Notes: generated by a model not told the origin, from the letters alone. Shown: positions 5,937 through 12,599, counted from the first letter of the stretch. The stretch is 15,612 nucleotides of DNA from Candidatus Roizmanbacteria bacterium RIFCSPHIGHO2_02_FULL_43_11 (GCA_001789515.1 MFZT01000033.1:1-15612), one strand, 5' to 3'. A program made the numbers and translations.

Positions 5937-6551
5937 ATGCATGAGGAAAATGGCGCAGATGATCTTGGGGGAGTGCTTCACGAACTTGAAGCTGCCACAG
6001 GGGATATGCAACCATCAAATGGGGAAGAACAAGAAGGAGAGGGAGAAATTATTGATCGTCGAAGGGAAAGGCTCCTTGAGCATATTATGACAACAGAGGA
6101 GATGGCAATGTGGAGGATGAAAGAGAACGGTGAGAATATAGGATTGATTGCTATGTTTTACGGGATGTCTGAACAGGCTGTATCTTCAATTTTCAACAGG
6201 GTGAAACAAACACTTGATAGGGTTGACATAACTCGCCCCTTACCGCCTCTCATCAAGCCTAGTGAACGCTTTGGAATTCAGGAAGCGGATGATACGGTAT
6301 ATACAACCCTTGCTGCCCTTGCTCAAAGTTACCAGCTTGATGCAAGCAAGCTCAGGACACTACTTAGTGGAAGCAGCGATTTAAGAAATCTGGCACGGCG
6401 TGGTCTTGTAGGAACCTCTGTACGCCAATTATATCCTGTCACAGAATCTGTGCGCATTTTACGACTGCGGGGATATCTCCCAAAATCTGCAGCACATGAG
6501 CATGATGCTCCAATATCAGAGAATACAGAAGCACTTGCATATGCAGCATAA
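5937..6551 (+). CDS. putative helix-turn-helix regulator of unknown family
   Basis: A 204-residue protein. The first 40 residues are acidic and probably unstructured (EENGADD, NGEEQEGEGEIID). Residues about 52-92 look like a winged or sigma-region-4-type helix-turn-helix: EEMAMWRMKENGENIGLIA then FYGMSEQAVSSIFNRVKQTL, where IGLIAMFYGMSEQAVSSIFN gives helix-turn-helix with a recognition helix at about 78-90. A second helical part (about 124-180) contains DASKLRTLL and a basic segment ARRGLVGTSVRQLYPVTES that could be another DNA-contact or dimer region. I do not recognise the family. The second ATG at 5941 opens a different frame without sense. Divergence from the LysM gene suggests a local regulator, not proven. 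Confidence 0.6.
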   Translation: MHEENGADDLGGVLHELEAATGDMQPSNGEEQEGEGEIIDRRRERLLEHIMTTEEMAMWRMKENGENIGLIAMFYGMSEQAVSSIFNRVKQTLDRVDITRPLPPLIKPSERFGIQEADDTVYTTLAALAQSYQLDASKLRTLLSGSSDLRNLARRGLVGTSVRQLYPVTESVRILRLRGYLPKSAAHEHDAPISENTEALAYAA

Positions 6552-6580
6552 TAGCGGGGGAGAGCTGCAAAGGCACTTTA

Positions 6581-6616
6581 TGCGGCGGCTCGTGGACGAG
6601 GTGGGAACGTATTTTG
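6581..6616 (+). repeat. 36-nt dispersed repeat, copy A
   Basis: This copy begins TGCGGCGGCTCGTGGACGAG and ends GTGGGAACGTATTTTG. It differs from copy B (7240-7275) at 2 of 36 positions and is in the same orientation. It sits between the converging HTH and DUF5680 genes. The centre CTCGTGGACGAG is a short palindrome. A 10-bp palindrome TCAAATTTGA follows at 6619-6628. Confidence 0.75.
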
Positions 6617-6635
6617 CCTCAAATTTGAACTCATA

Positions 6636-7106
6636 TTAAACCCAATTTCTTTGGTCTACCAGTCCACCAAGATAATCTGCTTTGTACACTAATACGCCAT
6701 TTTTGGTGATCTGCTCAGAACCCGAAAACCTATCAACCTCTCCTTGCCAGGAATTGGAATAGACATAATCTCCCTCCTCATATTTTTCAGGCCCTCGATA
6801 AGGATAATCTTGAGGCATCTCCATCAGAGCGTGCTGAAGTACTTCATAAATAGGTTTCGATTCCACCATTCCCTCAACCCAACCGTAATATACCATCATC
6901 CAGTAGGGTTTATTCTCGTAAAAAACAACAACTCTGCCGCCATATGGTTCACCGCCAAAAAAATTGTCATGCGAGCACCAAGCACCCTCTCTGAAAGGGA
7001 TTGTTGTAGATCCATCAGATTCATTAATCCACTGTTTCTCCTCACCGCCGGCATAGCCAGCCATATTTGAGCTTAATAGGAATTGGACTAATAACTCCTT
7101 ATCCAT
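6636..7106 (-). CDS. DUF5680 family protein
   Basis: A 156-residue soluble protein resembling DUF5680. Family-like features in order: LLVQFLLSSNMAGYAGG (5-21), a strand block YGGRVVVFYENKPYWMMVYYG (55-75, given here as YGGRVVVFYENK and PYWMMVYYG), a helix IYEVLQHALMEMP (86-98), the strongly conserved YRGPEKYEEGDYVY (103-116) and a last strand GVLVYKADYLGGLV (137-150). The family has no established function; in Firmicutes it is sometimes fused to an HTH domain, here it stands alone. It is bracketed by copies A and B of the 36-nt repeat and points away from the APH-type gene. A TATAAT box 6 nt before the ATG supports this start. Likely an accessory gene acquired by transfer. Confidence 0.7.
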   Translation of the reverse strand: MDKELLVQFLLSSNMAGYAGGEEKQWINESDGSTTIPFREGAWCSHDNFFGGEPYGGRVVVFYENKPYWMMVYYGWVEGMVESKPIYEVLQHALMEMPQDYPYRGPEKYEEGDYVYSNSWQGEVDRFSGSEQITKNGVLVYKADYLGGLVDQRNWV

Positions 7107-7112
7107 GAGGTG

Positions 7113-7118
7113 ATTATA
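7113..7118 (-). promoter_or_regulatory. -10 box of the DUF5680 gene, leaderless spacing
   Basis: Perfect TATAAT on the minus strand, 6 nt before the ATG at 7106. A poor -35 candidate (TTATCA) lies 18 nt upstream. Confidence 0.6.
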
Positions 7119-7239
7119 TCAAAGTTGATTGAGTGTTGATAACTGTAGGGTGTTTGGAGGTTTGAGCCGACTTATGTCAGTGGGGAGAAGTATCTCAATT
7201 ACGATTTCCGGACGCTCCGGGCAACTCTGGAGGTTGATC

Positions 7240-7275
7240 TGCGTCGGCTCGTGGACGAGGTGAGAACGTATTTTG
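7240..7275 (+). repeat. 36-nt dispersed repeat, copy B
   Basis: Reads TGCGTCGGCTCGTGGACGAG then GTGAGAACGTATTTTG. Its last two bases form the TG of the extended -10 (TGCTACAAT) of the following kinase gene, so this copy is part of a promoter. Upstream lie a small hairpin CCGGACGCTCCGG (7208-7220) and AACTCTGGAGGTT (7223-7235), a relative of the CCGGAGGTT string before copy C. Confidence 0.75.
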
Positions 7276-7282
7276 CTACAAT
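7274..7282 (+). promoter_or_regulatory. extended -10 promoter of the APH-type kinase gene
   Basis: TGCTACAAT, ending 9 nt before the ATG at 7292; formed at the junction of repeat copy B and unique sequence. No -35 at standard spacing. Confidence 0.55.
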
Positions 7283-7291
7283 AGTCTCTAT

Positions 7292-8308
7292 ATGAGCAAA
7301 CCAGCGATTAAAGCAAAGGCTATTTCACAACAAGAGATTCTTGATGTCCTTGCATCCCAATATGGGATTGTCGGATCTGAAATTCATTTGTTTGAAGGAG
7401 GGACAGAAAGCGGTGTATGGAAAATCAGAGATGGAAAAAGTCAATATGTCTTCAAGGTCTATGCTCCTAAAGAAATATCTCAAGATCAGATTGAGCAAGA
7501 AATCAACCTTTATTCCTACGTCAATGAGCGTTCCGCTGGATTACCGATTCAAGTTCCTGTTGTCCAAGCTGCACACAATCAGGAGAGGGTTGTTCAGTTC
7601 AACCATGAGGGAACAACCTACTTTGGGGTTCTTATGCAATTTGAAGAGCTTCGAAGGCTGTGGGCAAACTCGATACGAAATGAAGATATCACGTTAATCG
7701 GATCAGCAATTGCCCATTTGCATAGAATTCTAGAGGGTTATCCAGACGCCAGTTTTTTTGAATATAAGCCCACTTTGTCGACTCAATCCTTCAGCTTCTT
7801 TTCTCAATCCCCCAATAGTTCTGCATTCAGTTCGGTACAACGTACAAACTTTAAAAACATTGATGCACGTGCGACTAGATATCTGACTGACGTTACAGTC
7901 CCAACTGATCTTGCACAGACCCTTATTCATGCTGATCTTACATTAGAACATATCCAGTTACTCCAAAACGGGGATGTATATATCTTTGACTGGGGAGACG
8001 CTGTAGTGGGTCCTGCTTTGAAAGATGTTGCCATCTTTTTTGTAGAACTATTTAGGGAGGGGGAAATTTCTGTTGAGCGATGGAAAGAAATGGAAAATGT
8101 TTTTTTGGAAAGTTACACCAACGTGAAACCAATACAGTCTACCCATATTGATGCCCTCAAATGGTTCAGCCTTGAGCGATGTTTGGGGGCAATCCAATAC
8201 ATATCTGAAATATCAATAAAAAGTGGCAATGAAGCTGACGTAGAAGGTATAACTCGGAGATATAAGCTTATGGAGGTGCTGTGTACTACAGGGTATACAA
8301 AAGCATAG
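7292..8308 (+). CDS. aminoglycoside phosphotransferase (APH/choline kinase) family protein
   Basis: A 338-residue protein with the eukaryotic-like kinase fold of the APH family. Visible parts: N-lobe strands with YVFKVYAP where Lys55 is the likely ATP-contacting lysine; a helix with IAHLHRIL (140-147); the catalytic loop LIHADLTLEHIQLL (211-224) with His213 and catalytic Asp215; and the metal-binding IFDWGDAVVGPALKDVA (231-247) with Asp233. The family pattern HxDxxxxN has His220 in place of Asn. The middle (160-190) is Ser/Phe-rich and may be a loop or lid. Members phosphorylate small molecules such as aminoglycosides, choline, homoserine or sugars; the substrate cannot be inferred and a resistance role should not be assumed. 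The gene lies between repeat copies B and C in the accessory region. Confidence 0.8.
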   Translation: MSKPAIKAKAISQQEILDVLASQYGIVGSEIHLFEGGTESGVWKIRDGKSQYVFKVYAPKEISQDQIEQEINLYSYVNERSAGLPIQVPVVQAAHNQERVVQFNHEGTTYFGVLMQFEELRRLWANSIRNEDITLIGSAIAHLHRILEGYPDASFFEYKPTLSTQSFSFFSQSPNSSAFSSVQRTNFKNIDARATRYLTDVTVPTDLAQTLIHADLTLEHIQLLQNGDVYIFDWGDAVVGPALKDVAIFFVELFREGEISVERWKEMENVFLESYTNVKPIQSTHIDALKWFSLERCLGAIQYISEISIKSGNEADVEGITRRYKLMEVLCTTGYTKA

Positions 8309-8390
8309 AAACTCACAGCAGGATTCTACCCTATAGCAAAGGTGATGCTTGTTTAGCTTGCCCGAACGCTCTTCCGAACTCCGGAGGTTC

Positions 8391-8425
8391 TGCGGGGACT
8401 AGTGGACGAAGTGGGAACGTATTTT
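8391..8425 (+). repeat. 36-nt dispersed repeat, copy C (diverged)
   Basis: Reads TGCGGGGACTAGTGGACGAA then GTGGGAACGTATTTT. It has more changes than copies A and B (the palindrome CTCGTGGACGAG is degraded to CTAGTGGACGAA) but keeps GTGGACGA and GGGAACGTATTTT. Same orientation as A and B. Confidence 0.65.
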
Positions 8426-8615
8426 CGATATGTCTAATCTGAGTGTAAAGATTAGGTTGTTAGGTATAAAACAAATTTTACACAAAAAATGGGAACCTCC
8501 GGTGCCCTCGTAACTGCCTCGTATCAAAGACTGCAAATGTCTTCACACAAAGTTTCACAAGGGAAACCATCAATGGTCCCCACAATTTCCTTTACGTTTT
8601 GTTGTCTGTTGCAAA

Positions 8616-8657
8616 CTCACGGAGGGGCAGGGTGCAGGCCTACCCCTCCTCTGTGAG
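8616..8657 (-). terminator. GC-rich stem-loop behind the SPFH gene
   Basis: CTCAC+GGAGGGG (8616-8627) pairs with CCCCTCC+GTGAG (8643-8657) with a 3-nt bulge. It starts 12 nt after the SPFH stop on the minus strand. No T-run follows immediately, so Rho-independent termination is uncertain; it may be a processing or stability hairpin. Confidence 0.5.
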
Positions 8658-8669
8658 CTGCAGAGGCTG

Positions 8670-9635
8670 CTACGCCTGATCCTCCGTGTTGCCATCGGTG
8701 ATCTGCGCCGCCTGCTGCATGGCCGCCTGGATCGCCAGGTTGCTCCCGCCATCCATGGCCGACGTTGGCATGAGCACCACCGCCTTGCCGCCCTTCACCG
8801 CCTCGAGGGCGATGTTGAGCTGGCGGAGCATCAGCGCGACCGCGTTCCCTGCATAGAGGTTGGCAGCCTTGACGAAGGACTCCGCCGTTGCTACCTCGGC
8901 CTCGGCCAGATGTCCACGGGCCAGTGCCTCCGCCTGTGCTGCCGCCTCGCGTACGAGCGACATACGGATCTCCTCGCTGTCAATCGCCACGTCTTGGATG
9001 AGAACGGACTGGACGACTGCGCCCCAACCCTTCGTTTCCTCAGCGACTTCTGTTCGGAGGGCCGTGCCGAGGGCCTTGCGTTCGGCCTGCATCTGCTTGA
9101 AGGTCGACTCTCCACCCATGCTCTTGATGGCGGCCTCCGCCACTTGCTCGATCGAGCCGGCGAAGTCTTCCACCTCGAGCACGCTGTCCTGCGGGCGAGC
9201 CTTATCGACCGCAAAGAAGACGACCGCCTTGATCTTGACGGGGACGTTGTCCTTCGTCATGATCTGGGCCACCTCGATGACCAGGTTCATGGCCCGAACG
9301 TCGACCATCTCCATGCCCCAGAACCAGGGGGGCATGATCACGATGCCGGCATTGGCCACCCGTTCGAAATTCCCGTTGCGAAAGACCATGCCGCGCTCGT
9401 ACTGCATCACGACGTAGATCATCCCTCCGATGGTCTGGGCGGCGTATGTCGCCAACCCGAGCTTGAACAGGACGACCACGATCCCGATGATGTCGAAGTC
9501 CCACGGGAGGAAACCAGCGCCATGGTTGTCGGTGAAGAGCTTGTCCCAGCCCTCGTACATCTTGAGGGTGTAGACGAGCCCCAGGAACACGGCCCACGTC
9601 ACGAAGAAACGGAGTGCCCCTTGCGCGTTGCGCAT
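8670..9635 (-). CDS. SPFH/band-7 (stomatin-like) membrane protein, GC-rich, probably imported
   Basis: A 321-residue protein with two hydrophobic segments near the N-terminus (about 9-23 and 48-77) and an SPFH domain from about 78 to 240. Diagnostic strings: YERGMVFRNGNFERV (79-93), MTKDNVPVKIKAVVFFAVDK (126-145), GWGAVVQSVLIQDVAIDSEEIR (203-224, given as GWGAVVQSVLIQDV and AIDSEEIR), then an Ala/Glu-rich helix AAAQAEALARGHLAEAEVA (231-249). SPFH proteins oligomerise into membrane microdomain scaffolds and often modulate proteases. The gene is far richer in G and C than anything else here, mostly at third codon positions, so transfer from a GC-rich donor is likely. It lacks the leaderless promoter arrangement of its neighbours and has only a weak AAAGG before the ATG. 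Confidence 0.85.
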   Translation of the reverse strand: MRNAQGALRFFVTWAVFLGLVYTLKMYEGWDKLFTDNHGAGFLPWDFDIIGIVVVLFKLGLATYAAQTIGGMIYVVMQYERGMVFRNGNFERVANAGIVIMPPWFWGMEMVDVRAMNLVIEVAQIMTKDNVPVKIKAVVFFAVDKARPQDSVLEVEDFAGSIEQVAEAAIKSMGGESTFKQMQAERKALGTALRTEVAEETKGWGAVVQSVLIQDVAIDSEEIRMSLVREAAAQAEALARGHLAEAEVATAESFVKAANLYAGNAVALMLRQLNIALEAVKGGKAVVLMPTSAMDGGSNLAIQAAMQQAAQITDGNTEDQA

Positions 9636-9734
9636 ATCGTTGTTGCCTTTGCCTTTCTAGCTATCATGGTTGGATCTAGGCTTTTCCGATGCTGCACTCT
9701 CTGCTCTCAAACTTGCAACAGAGACACCGGTATA

Positions 9735-9773
9735 TTGCCCAACAAAGACTCATAATAAGACCTTGTTGGGCAA
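9735..9773 (-). repeat. perfect 11-bp inverted repeat in the SPFH leader
   Basis: Arms TTGCCCAACAA (9735-9745) and TTGTTGGGCAA (9763-9773) with a 17-nt loop. On the minus strand no T-run follows, so it is not a typical terminator. Its TTGCCC/GGGCAA ends match the hairpin at 5133-5168. Confidence 0.65.
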
Positions 9774-9831
9774 CACACCAATGCCAAATGTTTATTGTAA
9801 AGTGCTACTTAGCTGTTGCTAAGAGAGGATG

Positions 9832-9860
9832 ATTATACCACACTAGTGGCTTATAGTAAA
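9832..9860 (-). promoter_or_regulatory. minus-strand promoter pointing at the SPFH gene
   Basis: TTTACT (9855-9860), 17-nt spacer, perfect TATAAT (9832-9837). Predicted start near 9825, about 190 nt before the SPFH start codon. Confidence 0.55.
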
Positions 9861-9943
9861 TATTCAGAATGTAGCAAGAGTGCCATGGGGGGTCCGAAAT
9901 CAAAAGGATATGAGTTTGTTTTTATTTTTGTTTAGGTACTCTG

Positions 9944-10018
9944 CGGGACCGACGGGACTCGAACCCGCGACCTCAGCCTTGACAGGGCTGCGCTCTAACC
10001 GGACTGAGCTACGATCCC
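9944..10018 (-). tRNA. tRNA-Asp (anticodon GTC)
   Basis: A 75-nt cloverleaf on the minus strand: acceptor GGGATCG/CGGTCCC, D stem GCTC/GAGC with a 10-nt loop, anticodon stem CAGCC/GGCTG with loop CTGTCAA (anticodon GTC), T stem GCGGG/CCCGT with loop TTCGAGT. Discriminator G73 is the aspartate identity base. CCA is not encoded. Confidence 0.95.
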
Positions 10019-10030
10019 AGAATAGTGCCT

Positions 10031-10059
10031 AGTATAGCGAATAAAGGTGGGTTTGTCTA
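10031..10059 (-). promoter_or_regulatory. promoter of tRNA-Asp
   Basis: On the minus strand: TAGACA (10054-10059), 17-nt spacer, TATACT (10031-10036). Predicted start near 10024, only a few bases before the tRNA. The AACTAGTT element begins 4 nt upstream of the -35 box. Confidence 0.75.
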
Positions 10060-10062
10060 TCT

Positions 10063-10100
10063 AGTTCAACTAGTTATAACTAGTTTTAACTAGTTGAACT
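10063..10100. repeat. AACTAGTT palindromic element 1
   Basis: A 38-nt element of 9-10-nt units of the form CTAGTT(N)AA. Its ends are a perfect 14-bp inverted repeat: AGTTCAACTAGTTA (10063-10076) and TAACTAGTTGAACT (10087-10100), with a 10-nt loop. It lies between tRNA-Asp and polX. It has the same 14-10-14 design as the element at 12598-12635. Confidence 0.85.
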
Positions 10101-10130
10101 GCGAGGGAAGACCGTTCAGAAACGCTCACA

Positions 10131-10265
10131 TGGGGTGGATGTGGAAAACTTTTCCCACCACATTCCCCCACCTCTACGCCTCTATCCCTATATCATTCTA
10201 CCCCTCCACCCTTGCACCATTCTACACTCCTACTCTATCCCTCCATCTCCTCTATCCTTCTACGT
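10131..10265 (+). other. hairpin and long pyrimidine tract upstream of polX
   Basis: A large imperfect hairpin (TGGGG...CCCCA outer arms, ATGTGGAAAA with TTTT-CCCA-CCACAT inner arms; 10131-10170) is followed to 10265 by about 95 nt made almost only of C and T with scattered A, including degenerate repeats of CTCTATCC and TTCTAC. The frame through it gives a Pro/Leu/Tyr-rich, unnatural peptide, so it is probably non-coding. No function is assigned. Confidence 0.55.
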
Positions 10266-10271
10266 TATACT
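10266..10271 (+). promoter_or_regulatory. -10 box of polX, leaderless spacing
   Basis: TATACT directly after the pyrimidine tract, 7 nt before the ATG at 10279. No -35 is recognisable within the pyrimidine tract. Confidence 0.55.
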
Positions 10272-10278
10272 TTTACAT

Positions 10279-12042
10279 ATGCACCCAACAAACAAGGATA
10301 TCGTCATATTACTTAAATCGGTTGCTGCAGCATATACCCTTACCGGCGTTAATCAATTTCGCATTATTGCTTATCAAAAAGCAGCGGATGCGGTTGAGCA
10401 CCTTACACAGGAAATATACGACGTGTGGCAAAATGGGCATCTGGATGAGATTCCTGGTTTAGGCCCGATTATCAGGCAGCACCTCGATGAATATTTTACA
10501 AATCCAGTGGGATCGTATTTAGAAAAACAAACACAGAAAATTCCTGCTCCTGTGTATAAACTGATGCAGTCGCCTGGGATCGGCCCGAAACGAGCATTCA
10601 GGATTGTTCAAGAGTTCAAGCTTGATAACCCAAAAACCATTTTTGAGGATGTAAAAAGCCTTGCTGCAAAAAACAAGATTGTTGAATTAGAAGGTTTTGG
10701 TGAAAAATCACAAAAGGAAATTTTGAAGGCAATTAATTTGTATGAAGAACGTGGCCAGAAAGAAGAACGAATGGTGCTTCCTGTTGCTGGACAAATGGCA
10801 GAGGATATCATTATGTATATGAAGCAACTTCCTGAAGTGAGTGAAATTCAACCTCTTGGCTCTCTTCGGCGGAAGGCTCCCACAATCGGTGATATTGATT
10901 TAGTCGCAGTTGTAGAACAGAGGAATGCGGAGAAGGTGATTAATCATTTCACCGCGTATAGCCGAGCTATTTCTGTACAAGGAAAGGGGGATGTAAAAGC
11001 ATCCATTATGGTAACAGGTGGCAAACGCATTGACCTTGATATTATTCCAAGGAAGCGGTATGGCTCGATGCTCCAGTACTTTACAGGCAATAAGCTGCAC
11101 AATATTAAACTTCGTGAATATGCTCTCAGAAAGGGATATTCTCTCAATGAATTTGGTATCAAAGAAGTCAAAACAGGAAAAATGCACACATTTGAAACTG
11201 AGGAGGCTTTCTATGAGTTTTTGCATGTCGACTGGATACCGCCTGAGATTCGGGAAGGTGGAGAAGAAATTAAACTTGCATTACAACATGCTCTGCCGAA
11301 TTTAGTTGAGCCGAAGGACATGAAAGGTGAATTTCATGTACACTCGGATTTTGATATTGTACCCTCGCATGATATTGGTATGGATTCAATTGAAAAGATG
11401 GCAAAGAAAGCTGAAGAACTTGGTTATATATATCTGGCGCTGTCGGAGCATAATCCTGCAATGAGCCGTGTTGATGAAAGCCAAGCAGTTGACCTTATCC
11501 GTCGAAAGGCAGAGGCTGTTGCAAAAATCAAAACACCAGTAAAACTTTTAAATTCACTTGAAATTGATATTCAACCAAACGGAGATCTGGCCTTGGCCGA
11601 AGACGCATTCAAATATCTGGATATAGCAATTGTGTCTATTCACAGTTCATTCAAAATGTCTCGAGATGATATGACAAAGCGTATATTGAAGGCACTTGCT
11701 CATCCTGGGGTCAAAATTTTAGGACATCCGACTGGTCGCCAAATTGGAAAGCGGGAAGAAATTGAAGCAGATTGGCAAACGGTCTTTGACTTTGCTAAAA
11801 AGCATCACATCGCGCTTGAAATCAACGCATGGCACGAACGTCTTGATTTACCAGAAGGACTGGTACGAAGGGCTATTCAAAACGGAAATAAACTTGTGAT
11901 AAATACAGATGCCCATGCAGCGAGTCAGATGGATGGACTACTATACGGAGTCTACGTTGCACGCCGTGGATGGGCCGAAAAAAGTGATATAATAAATACA
12001 CAACCTCTTGATCGCGTTATGAGTTGGATCAAAGGTAAATAA
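10279..12042 (+). CDS. polX: DNA polymerase X with C-terminal PHP nuclease domain
   Basis: A 587-residue bacterial family X polymerase, a repair enzyme that fills short gaps and has 3'-5' exonuclease activity through its PHP domain. In order: 8-kDa-like domain (about 1-85) with a helix-hairpin-helix [12 protein letters not shown]; a second Hh[13 protein letters not shown] (98-109) and a third [12 protein letters not shown] (137-148); the nucleotidyl-transfer motif [16 protein letters not shown] (193-208) with metal-binding Asp205 and Asp207 and third acid at Asp252/254; and a PHP domain (about 350-585) with HVH (353-355), Glu428, His455, His483 and NTDAH (542-546). The usual DHS after the first PHP strand is EHN (390-392), and the loop after HVHS is changed. 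The start is set by the TATACT box; a longer frame runs back through the pyrimidine tract and is rejected. lemA follows after 5 nt. Confidence 0.93.
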   Translation: MHPTNKDIVILLKSVAAAYTLTGVNQFRIIAYQKAADAVEHLTQEIYDVWQNGHLDEIPGLGPIIRQHLDEYFTNPVGSYLEKQTQKIPAPVYKLMQSPGIGPKRAFRIVQEFKLDNPKTIFEDVKSLAAKNKIVELEGFGEKSQKEILKAINLYEERGQKEERMVLPVAGQMAEDIIMYMKQLPEVSEIQPLGSLRRKAPTIGDIDLVAVVEQRNAEKVINHFTAYSRAISVQGKGDVKASIMVTGGKRIDLDIIPRKRYGSMLQYFTGNKLHNIKLREYALRKGYSLNEFGIKEVKTGKMHTFETEEAFYEFLHVDWIPPEIREGGEEIKLALQHALPNLVEPKDMKGEFHVHSDFDIVPSHDIGMDSIEKMAKKAEELGYIYLALSEHNPAMSRVDESQAVDLIRRKAEAVAKIKTPVKLLNSLEIDIQPNGDLALAEDAFKYLDIAIVSIHSSFKMSRDDMTKRILKALAHPGVKILGHPTGRQIGKREEIEADWQTVFDFAKKHHIALEINAWHERLDLPEGLVRRAIQNGNKLVINTDAHAASQMDGLLYGVYVARRGWAEKSDIINTQPLDRVMSWIKGK

Positions 12043-12047
12043 TCTTT

Positions 12048-12599
12048 ATGAGCCCAACACTTATCGTAGCTCTCATTGTTTTTTCGCTGATCGGTTACAT
12101 TATCTTCACGTACAACAGCCTGGTGCAATTGCGCAATCGTATTCGTGAGGCGCTCTCGGGGATTGATGTCCAATTAAAGCGGCGCATCGATCTTATTCCC
12201 AATCTTGTCGAAACAGTTAAAGGTTACGCAAAGCACGAAAAGGAGATTTTTGAAGATGTTACCAAAGCTCGTTCAGCGCTCATGGGTGCCCAATCACTGG
12301 AAGAGAAGGCAAAGGCAAACAACATGCTGACCGATACGCTTAAATCCCTTTTTGCAATTGCAGAAGCCTACCCTGACTTAAAAGCTAATGAGAACTTTGC
12401 GCAGCTCCAGAGGCAGCTTGAGGATACAGAAGATAAAATTGCTTACGCTCGCCAGTTTTATAACAGCAATGTGCAGGCATATATTGATAAGATCCAAATG
12501 TTCCCGAGTAATATTCTTGCGCAGACTTTTGGATTTAAACATGAAGACTTTTTTGCCGCATCGGAAGAGGAGAAGAAAGATGTAGCAGTAAAGTTCTAG
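12048..12599 (+). CDS. lemA: LemA family membrane protein
   Basis: A 183-residue protein with an N-terminal membrane segment (about 4-22) and a helical-bundle domain. The family signature is clear: [11 protein letters not shown], then [20 protein letters not shown] (39-58) and [20 protein letters not shown], followed by [10 protein letters not shown] and a C-terminal FGF near 160. LemA proteins are widespread, of poorly defined function, and often sit next to HtpX-type or TPM-domain proteins. The gene begins 5 nt after polX with no Shine-Dalgarno, so it probably depends on transcription, and perhaps ribosomes, from polX. Its TAG stop is the first part of AACTAGTT element 2. Pairing with htpX suggests a shared role in membrane-protein quality control. 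Confidence 0.92.
   Translation: MSPTLIVALIVFSLIGYIIFTYNSLVQLRNRIREALSGIDVQLKRRIDLIPNLVETVKGYAKHEKEIFEDVTKARSALMGAQSLEEKAKANNMLTDTLKSLFAIAEAYPDLKANENFAQLQRQLEDTEDKIAYARQFYNSNVQAYIDKIQMFPSNILAQTFGFKHEDFFAASEEEKKDVAVKF

Larger units (their letters stand above)
8309..8669. other. 361-nt intergenic region between APH-type and SPFH genes
   Basis: No coding region is convincing. It holds repeat copy C (8391-8425), a TTGCCCGAA half-site (8358-8366), the string AACTCCGGAGGTT (8378-8390), a 7-bp hairpin CTAATCT/AGATTAG with an 8-nt loop (8434-8455), AACCTCCGG (8493-8501), and the SPFH terminator-like stem (8616-8657). Base composition shifts abruptly from AT-rich to GC-rich at about 8615. The two flanking genes converge here, so the region should contain their 3' ends. 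Confidence 0.6.
9636..9943. other. 308-nt region upstream of the SPFH gene
   Basis: No full gene is visible. It contains a good minus-strand promoter (9832-9860), a small hairpin CTTAGC/GCTAAG with a TGTT loop (9808-9823), the large inverted repeat at 9735-9773 and a possible 25-codon minus-strand ORF (9676-9753) with five cysteines. Together they would form a leader of about 190 nt for the SPFH gene, or a separate small RNA. The part 9861-9943 is AT-rich with a T-rich run near 9916-9933 and no feature I can name. Confidence 0.5.

Noticed and set aside
5728..6090. 120-codon plus-strand frame across the LysM/HTH promoter region
   Set aside because: It covers two promoters and the LysM leader, has no recognisable sequence, and overlaps the better-supported HTH gene in another frame.
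6581..8425. Integron attC array or CRISPR explanation for the 36-nt repeats
   Set aside because: No GTTRRRY/RYYYAAC core sites and no integrase are visible; the repeat spacing of 659 and 1151 nt with genes between excludes a CRISPR array.
8910..9755. 281-codon plus-strand open frame opposite the SPFH gene, and other long frames at 8860-9417 and 8891-9597
   Set aside because: His/Asp/Leu-rich or Arg/Ser-rich shadow translations caused by the high GC content of the SPFH gene, whose own frame gives a clear SPFH domain.
10139..10163. TGTGGAAAA / TTTTCCCAC as DnaA boxes or a replication origin
   Set aside because: They deviate from TTATCCACA, occur once as hairpin arms, and no dnaA, dnaN or cluster of boxes is nearby.
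10135..10278. 48-residue N-terminal extension of PolX
   Set aside because: It translates the pyrimidine tract into Pro/Leu/Tyr-rich sequence; family homology begins at the ATG at 10279, which has a -10 box 7 nt upstream.
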